Of a stretch of DNA of 64,000 bases, positions 1-8,293 are shown one piece after another. The notes beneath the pieces were generated by a model. That model ran no database searches and had not been told where the DNA came from. It was given only the letters and a program-made list of their open reading frames with translations. Every line of letters starts with the position of its first letter. Within the stretch, counting starts at the first letter, position 1. This DNA comes from Gammaproteobacteria bacterium MOLA455 (GTDB taxonomy: Bacteria; Pseudomonadota; Gammaproteobacteria; Pseudomonadales; Porticoccaceae): contig AZIN01000001.1 in NCBI GenBank assembly GCA_000511875.1, forward strand, positions 1,309,332-1,373,331, in the 5' to 3' direction. The position numbers were made by a program, and so were the translations under genes.

Positions 1-1
1 A

Positions 2-865
2 AAAATGGATTTGGACAGCAGTATCAGTGCCCCTTGCGATGCACCGGCCAAATTGCCACCGCCGGCTCTGGTAGTAGATATGGCTTGGCAACCATTATGG
101 CAGCAGCACTTTCCATCCCAGGTGGATAGTCATATCCCTCCAGCCCTGTTTAAGGGCGGTGCTAGTGCCGCGGAGAAACACCTCAAAGGCTACTTTGCCA
201 AAGACCTCGCCAGCAGCTACAAACTGACCCGCAATGGTCTCGACGGCATGGATTATTCCACCAAGTTTTCTCCCTGGCTGGCCAATGGTGCGCTCTCACC
301 GCGGCGTATTGTTCAGCAATTGCAGGAATACGAAGCTCGCGCCGGAGCCAATGATTCAACCTATTGGATTTTCTTCGAGCTTCTCTGGCGTGAGTATTTC
401 CAATGGTACGGCCACAAACACCAGCAGCAGCTCTACGCCTTTTCCGGTATTGGCAACTCAGCGCCAACCACCAGTTTTTATCCCGAGCGATTTAAAAAAT
501 GGTGCGTCGGCAACACCCCTTACGCCATTATCAATGCCTGTATGAAGCAGCTAAATGTCACTGGCTATTTATCCAATCGCGGGCGTCAGTTAGTGGCCAG
601 CTGTTTTGTCCACGAGCTGGGTCTGGACTGGCGCCACGGTGCCGCTTATATGGAACAGCAGTTGGTGGATTTCGATGTAGCTTCCAACTGGGGCAACTGG
701 CAGTATCTTGCAGGAGTGGGTGCCGATCCCCGGGGGCATCGCCGTTTTGACTTGCAGAAGCAGGCGCAAATCTACGATCCCAACAACCAGTTTGTGCAGC
801 ACTGGGCAGGTGATCAAACACTGCAGCCCCTCGATTCTGTGGATGCAGCTGACTGGCCGATTTAA
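2..865 (+). CDS. Cryptochrome DASH / DASH-type photolyase, 3' part (5' end outside window)
   Basis: This is the C-terminal FAD-binding half of a cryptochrome/photolyase; the frame is still open at the window edge, so the true start and the N-terminal antenna domain lie upstream. Visible family motifs are [44 protein letters not shown] and [16 protein letters not shown], ending with a [11 protein letters not shown] segment. The NRGRQ plus SNWGNW pattern is typical of the DASH subfamily, whose members repair cyclobutane dimers in single-stranded DNA or act as blue-light receptors. Visible length is about 287 residues, against roughly 430-500 for full-length members. It lies 67 bp before a second photolyase gene on the same strand, so co-transcription is plausible. 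The DASH assignment rests on motifs only. Confidence 0.85.
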   Translation, partial: KMDLDSSISAPCDAPAKLPPPALVVDMAWQPLWQQHFPSQVDSHIPPALFKGGASAAEKHLKGYFAKDLASSYKLTRNGLDGMDYSTKFSPWLANGALSPRRIVQQLQEYEARAGANDSTYWIFFELLWREYFQWYGHKHQQQLYAFSGIGNSAPTTSFYPERFKKWCVGNTPYAIINACMKQLNVTGYLSNRGRQLVASCFVHELGLDWRHGAAYMEQQLVDFDVASNWGNWQYLAGVGADPRGHRRFDLQKQAQIYDPNNQFVQHWAGDQTLQPLDSVDAADWPI

Positions 866-932
866 ACAGCTGTTAAACTGCGACGACTAAATTAATTTTT
901 TAATAAATACAATTTAAAAAGCACCCACAACC

Positions 933-2480
933 ATGAAAAAATATCACAGCCTGCGACTCATCCTCGGTGATCAACTCAATGCCAGTCACTCTTGGTATAA
1001 AGCGCAGGATGACGGTGTTCTCTACCTGATTGCCGAGCTCCATCAGGAGGCCTCCTATGTGCGCCATCATGTTCAAAAAGTCTGTGCTTTTTTTGCCGCT
1101 ATTGAAAGTTTTGCTACTGCATTAACCTCCGCAGGCCATCAGGTTAAACACCTGACACTGGACGACACCGCAGCCTTTGCCGACCTCAACGCACTGATCA
1201 CCGCTACGTGCCAAGAGCATGGCATCGAACAGTTTGAATATCAGCAGCCAGATGAATATCGTCTCGCGGAACAGTTAAAAAGCTTAGATCTGGGCATTCC
1301 CATTAGCTGCTGGGAAAGTGAGCATTTTTTACTCAGGCACGACGAGCTGGCCAGCTATATCAAGGTCGGCAAACACAATCGTATGGAGTCGTTCTATCGC
1401 AAACTGCGCAAACGCTTTGATATTCTAATGGATGGCACCGAGCCGCTGGGTGAGCGCTGGAATTTCGATGGCGAAAACCGCAATAAATTAAAACATGCAG
1501 ATATCCAGATGGTCCCCCAACCGCTGCTTTTTGCCAACCCAGTGGGCAGTTATTTAGAGCGTATTAAACGGCACGATATAGATACCTTGGGCAGCGCTAC
1601 AGAGGATCTGCTGTGGCCGGTTAATCGCCAACAGTCGCTGCAGCTTTTAACGTTTTTCTGCGAGTACTGCCTACCGAATTTTGGCCGTTTTCAGGATGCC
1701 ATGACCCAGCATGGCGAATCACGCTGGAGTCTCTACCACTCGCGTATTTCCTTTGCCCTAAACAGTAAAATACTCCATCCCATGCAAGTCGTTGATGCGG
1801 CACTGACGCGCTTTGCCGAACCGGACAGCGGCGTAGATCTCGCTCAAGTAGAAGGCTTTATACGTCAGATACTGGGCTGGCGTGAATATGTCCGCGCTGT
1901 CTACTGGGTCAATATGCCAAACTATGGAGAGCTCAATAGCTTCGACGCAGATCGTGATCTGCCGGGCTATTTTTGGAATGGCGAGACCAAGATGGCCTGC
2001 ATGAAACAGGCCATTGATCAATCATTGAACTATGCCTATGCCCATCATATACAGCGCTTAATGGTCACCGGTAACTTCGCCATGCTGGCGGGTATAGATC
2101 CGGATCAAGTGGACAATTGGTATCTGGGCATTTATATAGATGCGATTGAATGGGTTGAGATGCCCAATACTAGAGGCATGAGTCAGTTTGCTGATGGCGG
2201 TCTGATTGCGACGAAACCCTATGCCGCCAGTGGCAGCTACATCAATAAAATGAGCGATTACTGTAAAGACTGCCATTACAGTGTCAAAGAGCGATTCACT
2301 GAAGATTCCTGCCCGTTCAATAGTCTCTATTGGCACTTTATGCAGCGCCACAGCGAACGCTTTTCAAGAAACCCACGCACCGCTATGGCCTACCGCACTT
2401 GGGATAAAATGGACACAGAGGTCAAGCAGGCCCTGCTGGCGAGAGCCAACTATTGTCTGAGTAATTTGGACCAGCTCTAA
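933..2480 (+). CDS. Iron-sulfur bacterial cryptochrome/photolyase (PhrB-like, FeS-BCP family)
   Basis: The 515-residue product belongs to the prokaryotic cryptochrome/photolyase family with a 4Fe-4S cluster, whose characterised members repair (6-4) photoproducts. The N-terminus RLILGDQLNASHSW is typical. Four cysteines at residues 356, 444, 447 and 460 match the cluster ligands of Agrobacterium PhrB (350, 438, 441, 454) with a constant offset of six, so the cluster should be intact. The segment HHIQRLMVTGNFAML, residues 371-385, is the conserved active-site region. Length is close to PhrB (about 507). The gene follows the DASH gene on the same strand and precedes the rhodopsin locus. The cytosolic repair role is inferred from family; (6-4) specificity is not shown by sequence alone. 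Confidence 0.9.
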   Translation: MKKYHSLRLILGDQLNASHSWYKAQDDGVLYLIAELHQEASYVRHHVQKVCAFFAAIESFATALTSAGHQVKHLTLDDTAAFADLNALITATCQEHGIEQFEYQQPDEYRLAEQLKSLDLGIPISCWESEHFLLRHDELASYIKVGKHNRMESFYRKLRKRFDILMDGTEPLGERWNFDGENRNKLKHADIQMVPQPLLFANPVGSYLERIKRHDIDTLGSATEDLLWPVNRQQSLQLLTFFCEYCLPNFGRFQDAMTQHGESRWSLYHSRISFALNSKILHPMQVVDAALTRFAEPDSGVDLAQVEGFIRQILGWREYVRAVYWVNMPNYGELNSFDADRDLPGYFWNGETKMACMKQAIDQSLNYAYAHHIQRLMVTGNFAMLAGIDPDQVDNWYLGIYIDAIEWVEMPNTRGMSQFADGGLIATKPYAASGSYINKMSDYCKDCHYSVKERFTEDSCPFNSLYWHFMQRHSERFSRNPRTAMAYRTWDKMDTEVKQALLARANYCLSNLDQL

Positions 2481-2523
2481 ACGTCCCTTAAAAAGCCTTC
2501 CACTGCTGGCGCGTAGCTGGTAC

Positions 2524-3765
2524 CTACTTACTCACATCGACCAAGGCGTCAATAATCGCACTATATTGTTCAAAAAATTCTTTTGACGTGCCATCGTCAT
2601 AGGTCGCTGGGGTTTTAATCGCACTATCAAGCTCAATTATGCCCAAGTAATCGAGTGCTTCTGCAGCCTTGCGACGAAATTCCACAGAGCCCAGCCAGTT
2701 AATATAATTCAGCGGCCCCCAGTCTTGTACTGAGCCCCCGGTGGGGTGATATTTAGTAATCCGAGTAAAGACAATATCATTTTTTCTGTCGACAAAAATA
2801 TACTGGCCAAATTTCCCGCTGGCGTTAAAGATCACTGCCTCTTCGTCATGACGGGAGATCCACCAGTGCAGTGAATAGCCGCGATCCTGCTGTATGGTTG
2901 AGCTCTCAAGGCCAGTCCAGACTTCAGAAAAGGTGTCGTCCACATATTCCGCAGAGATAATTTGCTCGCCATTCCAATTGCCACTGCGCGCAAAAAGCAA
3001 ACCAAAGCGCGAATACTGCCGCGCCGTGGTATCCACACAGCAGTATGTCAGTGGATTGCCGGCACTGTCTCGCCACAGAGTCGCATCAGTGAGGCCAATC
3101 TTGTCGAAAACCCGCTCTTTTAAAAGCACATCAGCCTTCTGACCGGTAGCGCTTTGAAGAATGTCCGCCAGCAGCATTGAGTTAACATTATTGTATTCAA
3201 ATTTTTCTTGAGCAGGTTTTTCGAACCCTACTGCCCGGGCATAGGCGAGATGATCAGAGGAGAAAAACATTTTTTCATGCTCATGCTCGGGCATTTCCAG
3301 ACCACTGGTCATATTTAGTAAGTCACGGATACTAATCTCAGCGCGCTGGTCATTAAAATAGTCGAGGTATAATGCGACCTTGTCGTCAAGGCTGGCAATT
3401 TCACCGCGATCAATAGATATACCTATAAGTGACGCATAAAAACTTTTCGCCATTGACCAAGAAGTGCCGTAAGAACGCTCATCGAAACCCTCGGCATAGC
3501 GCTCGCCAACCAGAAACCCATCTTTGATTAACACCACCGCCTGAGTCGCGGAATCGGCAAAGGACAAATCAAATAACTGATTAATTTTTTCCCCTTTAAT
3601 GCCAAGGTCTCTAGGGCTTTTCGTCTGCCATTGTTGCTGGGGATACTCAGCTGCTGGATGGGTCGGCAGTATACTGCCAAGTGCAGTATGGTCCTCAGAA
3701 ACCCCTGTAATCGGGAACAATAAGACAGTGCAAAAGCAGTAAATCAATAAGGTCAATCGAGGCAT
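2524..3765 (-). CDS. Serine hydrolase, beta-lactamase/class C PBP family
   Basis: The 413-residue protein has an N-terminal hydrophobic signal sequence (about residues 1-22), suggesting export. The beta-lactamase-fold catalytic signature is present: S104-M-A-K107 gives the nucleophile and general base, and Y191-N-N193 is the second motif. Such proteins act as esterases, D-amino-acid peptidases or beta-lactamase relatives, and the substrate cannot be told from sequence. It is transcribed divergently from the proteorhodopsin gene, with a 237 bp shared upstream region, and its 3' end faces the photolyase gene. Another member of the same family lies at 37435-38748. Placement inside the light-related island may be incidental. 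Confidence 0.85.
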   Translation of the reverse strand: MPRLTLLIYCFCTVLLFPITGVSEDHTALGSILPTHPAAEYPQQQWQTKSPRDLGIKGEKINQLFDLSFADSATQAVVLIKDGFLVGERYAEGFDERSYGTSWSMAKSFYASLIGISIDRGEIASLDDKVALYLDYFNDQRAEISIRDLLNMTSGLEMPEHEHEKMFFSSDHLAYARAVGFEKPAQEKFEYNNVNSMLLADILQSATGQKADVLLKERVFDKIGLTDATLWRDSAGNPLTYCCVDTTARQYSRFGLLFARSGNWNGEQIISAEYVDDTFSEVWTGLESSTIQQDRGYSLHWWISRHDEEAVIFNASGKFGQYIFVDRKNDIVFTRITKYHPTGGSVQDWGPLNYINWLGSVEFRRKAAEALDYLGIIELDSAIKTPATYDDGTSKEFFEQYSAIIDALVDVSK

Positions 3766-3846
3766 AATGGTCTCTTCTTTCTGTTATCCAGCCATTATAG
3801 GCCCATAGATTCTGTTTAACTCTAGAAATAGTTGTACAGCCATAAT

Positions 3847-3875
3847 TTGCACTTTTTTAAAAATAGCGATACATT
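3847..3875 (+). promoter_or_regulatory. Candidate sigma-70 promoter for proteorhodopsin
   Basis: TTGCAC at 3847-3852 and TACATT at 3870-3875 are separated by 17 bp, each matching the sigma-70 consensus at four of six positions. A second copy of AATTTGCAC occurs near 3911-3919. The region is the 237 bp gap between the divergent hydrolase and rhodopsin genes. If used, it would give a leader of about 120 nt. This is only a consensus match. Confidence 0.25.
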
Positions 3876-4002
3876 CCTCTAAGCAAATTATCTCCAACCT
3901 ATGAAAAGAGAAATTTGCACATGGGGCACGGCTAGTTGTCCGCTTAAAAAGAGGCAAGTTAGTGCCCATAATAAAAATAATATCTAACTGTAGGGGTTAC
4001 AC

Positions 4003-4692
4003 ATGACAAACAACTTATCCGCTAGCGATCCCGTTGGCATTTCCTTTTGGCTAATATCCATGGCGTTGGTTGCTGCCACAGCATTCTTCTTCATTGAACG
4101 CGATCGTGTCGCGGGCAAGTGGAAGACTTCTCTGACAGTCTCCGGTTTGGTTACTCTGATCGCTGCAGTACACTATTTCTACATGCGCGATGTATGGGTA
4201 GCAACTGGTACTTCTCCAACTGAGTTCCGATATATCGATTGGTTATTGACTGTGCCACTGCTGATGATCGAGTTTTACTTGATTCTGTCTGCAGTGACTA
4301 AAGTACCAGCTGGTGTTTTCTGGCGTTTGCTGATCGGTTCAGTCGCTATGCTTGGCTTCGGCTATGCTGGTGAAGCTGGTTTGATGGACGCGAAGATGGC
4401 ATTTATCCCATCAATGGCGGCTTGGTTCTACATCATCTGGGAAATCTTTAAAGGTGAAGCGAGCCAGATCAATGCTAGTCTAGCTAACGCTAACGTTCAG
4501 AAAGCCTACAAGACTATGACTCTGTTAGTCACTGTCGGTTGGTCAATCTACCCATTGGGTTACTTCTTCGGCTACTTCATGGGCAGCCAAGATCCAGTTC
4601 TGCTGAACGTTATTTATAACGTAGCTGACTTCTGGAACAAGATTGCCTTCGGTGTCGTTATCTGGGCAGCAGCAGTAGCTGATTCGGAGTAA
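4003..4692 (+). CDS. Proteorhodopsin, green-light-tuned proton pump
   Basis: The 229-residue seven-helix retinal protein is a light-driven outward proton pump of the inner membrane. Helix C reads RYIDWLLTVPLLMIEFYLI: D79, T83 and E90 correspond to D97, T101 and E108 of the reference proteorhodopsin, so acceptor and donor carboxylates are present (DTE type). L87 corresponds to spectral-tuning position 105, where Leu indicates green absorption. H57 matches H75, and K213 in helix G (ADFWNKIAF) is the retinal Schiff-base lysine. A TAG stop lies in frame three codons before the ATG, fixing the start; the protein lacks the cleavable signal peptide seen in many homologues. An AGGGG-like site precedes the start. 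The gene has its own terminator and sits just before the retinal-synthesis cluster. Confidence 0.97.
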   Translation: MTNNLSASDPVGISFWLISMALVAATAFFFIERDRVAGKWKTSLTVSGLVTLIAAVHYFYMRDVWVATGTSPTEFRYIDWLLTVPLLMIEFYLILSAVTKVPAGVFWRLLIGSVAMLGFGYAGEAGLMDAKMAFIPSMAAWFYIIWEIFKGEASQINASLANANVQKAYKTMTLLVTVGWSIYPLGYFFGYFMGSQDPVLLNVIYNVADFWNKIAFGVVIWAAAVADSE

Positions 4693-4713
4693 TCTGAAAC
4701 AGTAGTGAATGTG

Positions 4714-4740
4714 AAAGGGCCAGCGATGCTGGCTCTTTCT
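4714..4740 (+). terminator. Rho-independent terminator after proteorhodopsin
   Basis: An 11-bp stem (4714-4724 with 4728-4738, one G-T pair) closes on a 3-nt GAT loop. Its 3' arm ends in CTCTTT and is followed by a pyrimidine-rich CTCTCTC stretch. It lies 22 bp after the rhodopsin stop codon and separates that gene from crtE, so the pump and the carotenoid cluster are probably transcribed at different levels. Confidence 0.75.
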
Positions 4741-4812
4741 CTCTCTGCCGCTCTCTACTTAATCTGGCAGATACAGCACGCAAGAGCTCCAGCCTCTACG
4801 CAACAATAAAAA

Positions 4813-4831
4813 AGTTACAGCTTAAGTAACT
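4813..4831 (+). promoter_or_regulatory. Inverted repeat in the crtE promoter region
   Basis: AGTTAC (4813-4818) and GTAACT (4826-4831) form a perfect 6-bp inverted repeat around a 7-nt centre, followed directly by the AT-rich stretch TGCATATAAAAATTATAA, which could hold a -10 element. It lies 29 bp before the crtE start, beyond the rhodopsin terminator. It could be an operator for a repressor of the carotenoid cluster; no cognate regulator is in the window. Confidence 0.4.
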
Positions 4832-4859
4832 GCATATAAAAATTATAAGGGTACTGACA

Positions 4860-5879
4860 ATGTCCCCAGCAAAGCTTAAAAATGTTTCGACACAAAATTC
4901 ATTCGGATTAAAGGGTTTAGCCGAGCTCGAGCTTCTCTATCAGCGTGAGATGCCAGATGCTCAGAGCACACTTGCACCAGCCGCTCGCTACCACTTTAAG
5001 AATCCCGGCAAATCGTTTCGTGCGCAACTTGCGCTGACCAGCGGTCTTTCCCTAGGTCTAAATCCACAAGATAATCTACATTGGGCTGCCGCTTGCGAGC
5101 TGCTGCACAATGCCTCACTGATACATGATGATATCAGCGATGCCAGCACTCACAGACGTGGTCAAGAGAGCATCCATCAGCACTTCGGCGCGGATATGGC
5201 TCTCTGCCTCGGCGACTGGATGGTGGCTAAAGCCTTTGAGCTCGCCGCCAGAAACTCCCTTCAGGGAGGCAAACTGGTGAGTTTGTTAGCTCAGGCAATG
5301 CAGGAAACTTGCAGCGGCCAAATTTCAGACATCACGCAGCGCGAGTGCGCTAATATTGAAGACTGGCAGCGCATCGCCAAAGGCAAAACCGCGCCACTGT
5401 TAATTGCTCCCATCAAAGGCGCCGCCATCGCTGCGGGCCTGAATGCCGAACAAAACGAAAAGCTCAATGCAGAGCTCCAATGCCTTGAAAAACTTGTTGG
5501 ATTTTGTGGCCTGGCCTATCAGGGGCGTAACGATATCGACGACATTATCCCTTCGAGCAGACGTTCCAGCGATCTCGATGGTCGCAAACCTAATTTAGTG
5601 GTCAGCCTATTTGCTCAGCAAGGCCGCAGCGCCGATGAGTTTAATCTCTGGTACCAGTCTGATGACCTGAGTAAACTGAGCCACTGGCAGAAGCGTATCG
5701 CCACCAGCGATGTAATTTTTCAAGCTAATCAGTCGGTGGACTACTGGTTGCTTCAAGCGGAGCTGCTGGTTTTATCCGTGCCGCCGCAACTACAACCGGT
5801 TACAGCTGGCTTAGTGGCATCAGTTAAAAAAATGACTACCAACACTTCTATCATCAAACACCAAGGGCAGATCGCTTGA
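4860..5879 (+). CDS. crtE: Geranylgeranyl diphosphate synthase
   Basis: The 339-residue polyprenyl synthase should condense IPP with allylic diphosphates to make C20 geranylgeranyl diphosphate, the carotenoid precursor. The first aspartate-rich motif is clear: HDD at 89-91 and D94, followed by RRGQESIH. The second motif reads GRNDIDD (residues 222-228), with Asn at the position usually occupied by the first Asp of DDxxD, which is unusual. K175-T177 (GKT) is the conserved mid-protein lysine region. An AAGGG site precedes the ATG by 8 nt. The gene is first in the crtE-I-B-Y-blh-idi2 cluster and overlaps crtI by four bases. Identity as crtE rests on context plus family. Confidence 0.92.
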   Translation: MSPAKLKNVSTQNSFGLKGLAELELLYQREMPDAQSTLAPAARYHFKNPGKSFRAQLALTSGLSLGLNPQDNLHWAAACELLHNASLIHDDISDASTHRRGQESIHQHFGADMALCLGDWMVAKAFELAARNSLQGGKLVSLLAQAMQETCSGQISDITQRECANIEDWQRIAKGKTAPLLIAPIKGAAIAAGLNAEQNEKLNAELQCLEKLVGFCGLAYQGRNDIDDIIPSSRRSSDLDGRKPNLVVSLFAQQGRSADEFNLWYQSDDLSKLSHWQKRIATSDVIFQANQSVDYWLLQAELLVLSVPPQLQPVTAGLVASVKKMTTNTSIIKHQGQIA

Positions 5880-7378
5880 CACAACCCGCACAGCAGGACG
5901 CTCAAAGAGCAATAGTCATCGGAGCAGGATTTGCAGGAATAGCCGCAGCACTCAGATTGCGCAAACTCGGCTACGACGTGACATTATTAGAACGCCTCCA
6001 AAGTCTCGGTGGTCGCGCCCAGGTTTTTGAGCGCGGCGGCTATCGCCACGATGCGGGCCCAACGGTTATCACTGCACCTTTTTTATTCGACGAGCTATTT
6101 GAATTATTCGATGAAAAACTCGAAGATCACCTACAGTTTGTGCCATTAGATCCCTTCTATCGCTTTCATTTTGCGGATGGCAGCCAGTTCGACTATCGCG
6201 CTTCCATTGAAGACACCCTCACCGAAATCCGCCGCTTTAATCCAGATGACGCCGACGGCTATCTGAAGTTATTGGAAAAATCCAAGCTGGTGTATGACGT
6301 GGGCTTCAAAGAGCTAGTCCACCGACCTTTTACCCGAGTCTGGGACATGGTCAAACAGATTCCGGCGCTGCTGATGCTAAAGTGCTATCGCAGTGTGTCG
6401 CAGATGGTTAACAGCCATCTAAAACATCCGCTGATCCGCCAGGCGTTTTCTATTCACCCCTTGCTGGTGGGTGGCAATCCCTTTAAAACCACGGCGATTT
6501 ATACGCTGATTCACTATCTTGAGCGTCGCTGGGGCGTGTTCTTTTGCATGGGCGGCACCGGCAAGTTAGTGGAAGAATTGGGCAAGCTGATGGCCCGTCA
6601 GGGCATCAAAACCCAGTTCGGTGCCGATGTGGACGAAATTATTCTCGACGGCAAGCGCGCCACTGGCATACGAATGAGTTCAGGGGAATGCTTAGACGCT
6701 GATCTTGTTGTCTTTGGCGGCGATCCCGAAACCTGTTACAAGCATCTGCTGCCGGCGAAAAAAACCTTCAGCATGCCGACCATAAAAAAACAGTATTCCA
6801 TGGGTCTCTACGTGCTCTATTTTGGCACCCGTAAACTCTACCCCGATGTGGCACACCACAGCATCTGGATGGGGCCGCGATTTAAAGAACTGCTCACTGA
6901 AATCTTTGACCACAAAACTATGAGTGAAGACTATTCGCTCTATGTACATAGACCCACTGCCACAGACACAAGCTTTGCACCTGAGGGCTGCGAATCGTTT
7001 TATGTGCTCTGTCCGGTACCCAACCTACTCGGTGATGTAAATTGGGAAACTGAAGGTGCAAAATTACGTGATCGAATTGTGCAGTCACTGGAAGAGACCA
7101 TCCTTCCTGAACTGTCCTCGGTGATAGAAGAAGTGTTTTGGATGACTCCTGAAGATTTCGCCAAAGATTATCGCTCAATGCATGGCGCTGGTTTCTCCAT
7201 CGAGCCACGTCTCACGCAGTCCGCCTGGTTTCGATTTCACAATCGCGACCGCGCTATCTCCAACCTTTACTTTGTCGGCGCCGGCACTCACCCGGGCGCT
7301 GGATTGCCCGGCGTAGTCAGCTCAGCCAAGGTGGTTGAAGAACTATTGACCGGGGTCGAGGTAGGTTCTGGCGGATAA
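5876..7378 (+). CDS. crtI: Phytoene desaturase (CrtI type)
   Basis: The 500-residue FAD-dependent desaturase converts phytoene to lycopene. The N-terminal dinucleotide-binding fold is plain: VIGAGFAGIAAALRLRKLGY near residues 14-33, then GGRAQVFERGGYRHDAGPT. The C-terminal FAD-contact segment LYFVGAGTHPGAGLPGV is the CrtI signature. Length matches bacterial CrtI (about 490-510). I take the TTG at 5876 as start: it overlaps the crtE stop as TTGA and has AAGGGCAG five bases upstream, implying translational coupling. The next gene starts 3 bp after the stop. Confidence 0.95.
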   Translation: MTQPAQQDAQRAIVIGAGFAGIAAALRLRKLGYDVTLLERLQSLGGRAQVFERGGYRHDAGPTVITAPFLFDELFELFDEKLEDHLQFVPLDPFYRFHFADGSQFDYRASIEDTLTEIRRFNPDDADGYLKLLEKSKLVYDVGFKELVHRPFTRVWDMVKQIPALLMLKCYRSVSQMVNSHLKHPLIRQAFSIHPLLVGGNPFKTTAIYTLIHYLERRWGVFFCMGGTGKLVEELGKLMARQGIKTQFGADVDEIILDGKRATGIRMSSGECLDADLVVFGGDPETCYKHLLPAKKTFSMPTIKKQYSMGLYVLYFGTRKLYPDVAHHSIWMGPRFKELLTEIFDHKTMSEDYSLYVHRPTATDTSFAPEGCESFYVLCPVPNLLGDVNWETEGAKLRDRIVQSLEETILPELSSVIEEVFWMTPEDFAKDYRSMHGAGFSIEPRLTQSAWFRFHNRDRAISNLYFVGAGTHPGAGLPGVVSSAKVVEELLTGVEVGSGG

Positions 7379-7381
7379 CCT

Positions 7382-8293
7382 ATGCAAAACGCCAAGGCCA
7401 AACAGGTTCTCGCTCGGAATGGTAAATCGTTCTATTGGGCCAGCCTGTTTCTCGGCTCTGAGTTAGCCGACCGCGCCGCACGTCTCTACCAGTTCTGCCG
7501 CTTTGTCGACGACCTAGCAGACGGTGATCTACCGGACCGACTGGACTCTCTCGAAGATATTCGCGCTGGTTTAACCGATCCTCAGCACCCCGCCGTATCA
7601 ACTATCTCCGAACTTGAGGCTTTTACTACCCTAGCCGCAGAAGCCAACATTCCCCTTGAGGCCGCTGCTGAACTACTCGACGGCATGCTCCGGGATCAAC
7701 ACCCCACCGCACTTGAAACCGAAGCCGAACTGCTGCGCTACTGCCACGCTGTGGCTGGCACAGTGGGGCTGATGATGTGTCGGGTGCTAAACTGCCAACA
7801 TGCTCGCGCCGATGCCTTTGCCATTGATTTGGGGGTTGCTATGCAGCTGACCAATATTGCTAGAGATGTACTCGAAGATGCCAAGATGGATCGTCGCTAT
7901 CTTCCCGCCAGCTGGTTTGATGTGACACTGAGTCCGAAGACCATTGCCAACGCCGCCAATGACTGCCATTTGCCGGTGGCCGCGGCCATCAATCAGCTGT
8001 TAGAGTTAGCAGATAAATATTACGCCAGCGCCCTAATAGGCATTCACCTTTTGCCCTGGCGCAGCAGGTTCTCAATTATTGTCGCTCTGCGTGTCTACCG
8101 GCAGATTGGCCATCAGCTTAAACGCGGTGGACTGCAGTGGTGGTGTGGCCGCACTGTAGTGAACAACATCACCAAAGCGCGCCTGAGTATTACCAGCCTG
8201 GGCGATCTACTTTCGGGAATGGGGTTGAAAGAAGTGCCGACGCATGAGGCCAATTTACACCAAAACCTAAAAGGATTAGCCGGTGTCGACTGA
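7382..8293 (+). CDS. crtB: Phytoene synthase
   Basis: The 303-residue enzyme joins two geranylgeranyl diphosphates head-to-head to form phytoene, the committed carotenoid step. Both Mg-binding aspartate motifs are present: D43-D44-L-A-D47 in YQFCRFVDDLAD, and D162xxxD166 in LTNIARDVLEDAKMDRRYLP. Length fits the family. It starts three bases after crtI and its end overlaps crtY by 11 bases, so it is part of one transcript with its neighbours. Confidence 0.95.
   Translation: MQNAKAKQVLARNGKSFYWASLFLGSELADRAARLYQFCRFVDDLADGDLPDRLDSLEDIRAGLTDPQHPAVSTISELEAFTTLAAEANIPLEAAAELLDGMLRDQHPTALETEAELLRYCHAVAGTVGLMMCRVLNCQHARADAFAIDLGVAMQLTNIARDVLEDAKMDRRYLPASWFDVTLSPKTIANAANDCHLPVAAAINQLLELADKYYASALIGIHLLPWRSRFSIIVALRVYRQIGHQLKRGGLQWWCGRTVVNNITKARLSITSLGDLLSGMGLKEVPTHEANLHQNLKGLAGVD

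Noticed and set aside
3784-3969. 61-codon open frame on the minus strand upstream of proteorhodopsin
   Set aside because: It covers the promoter region between two divergent genes, has no family resemblance and no ribosome site.
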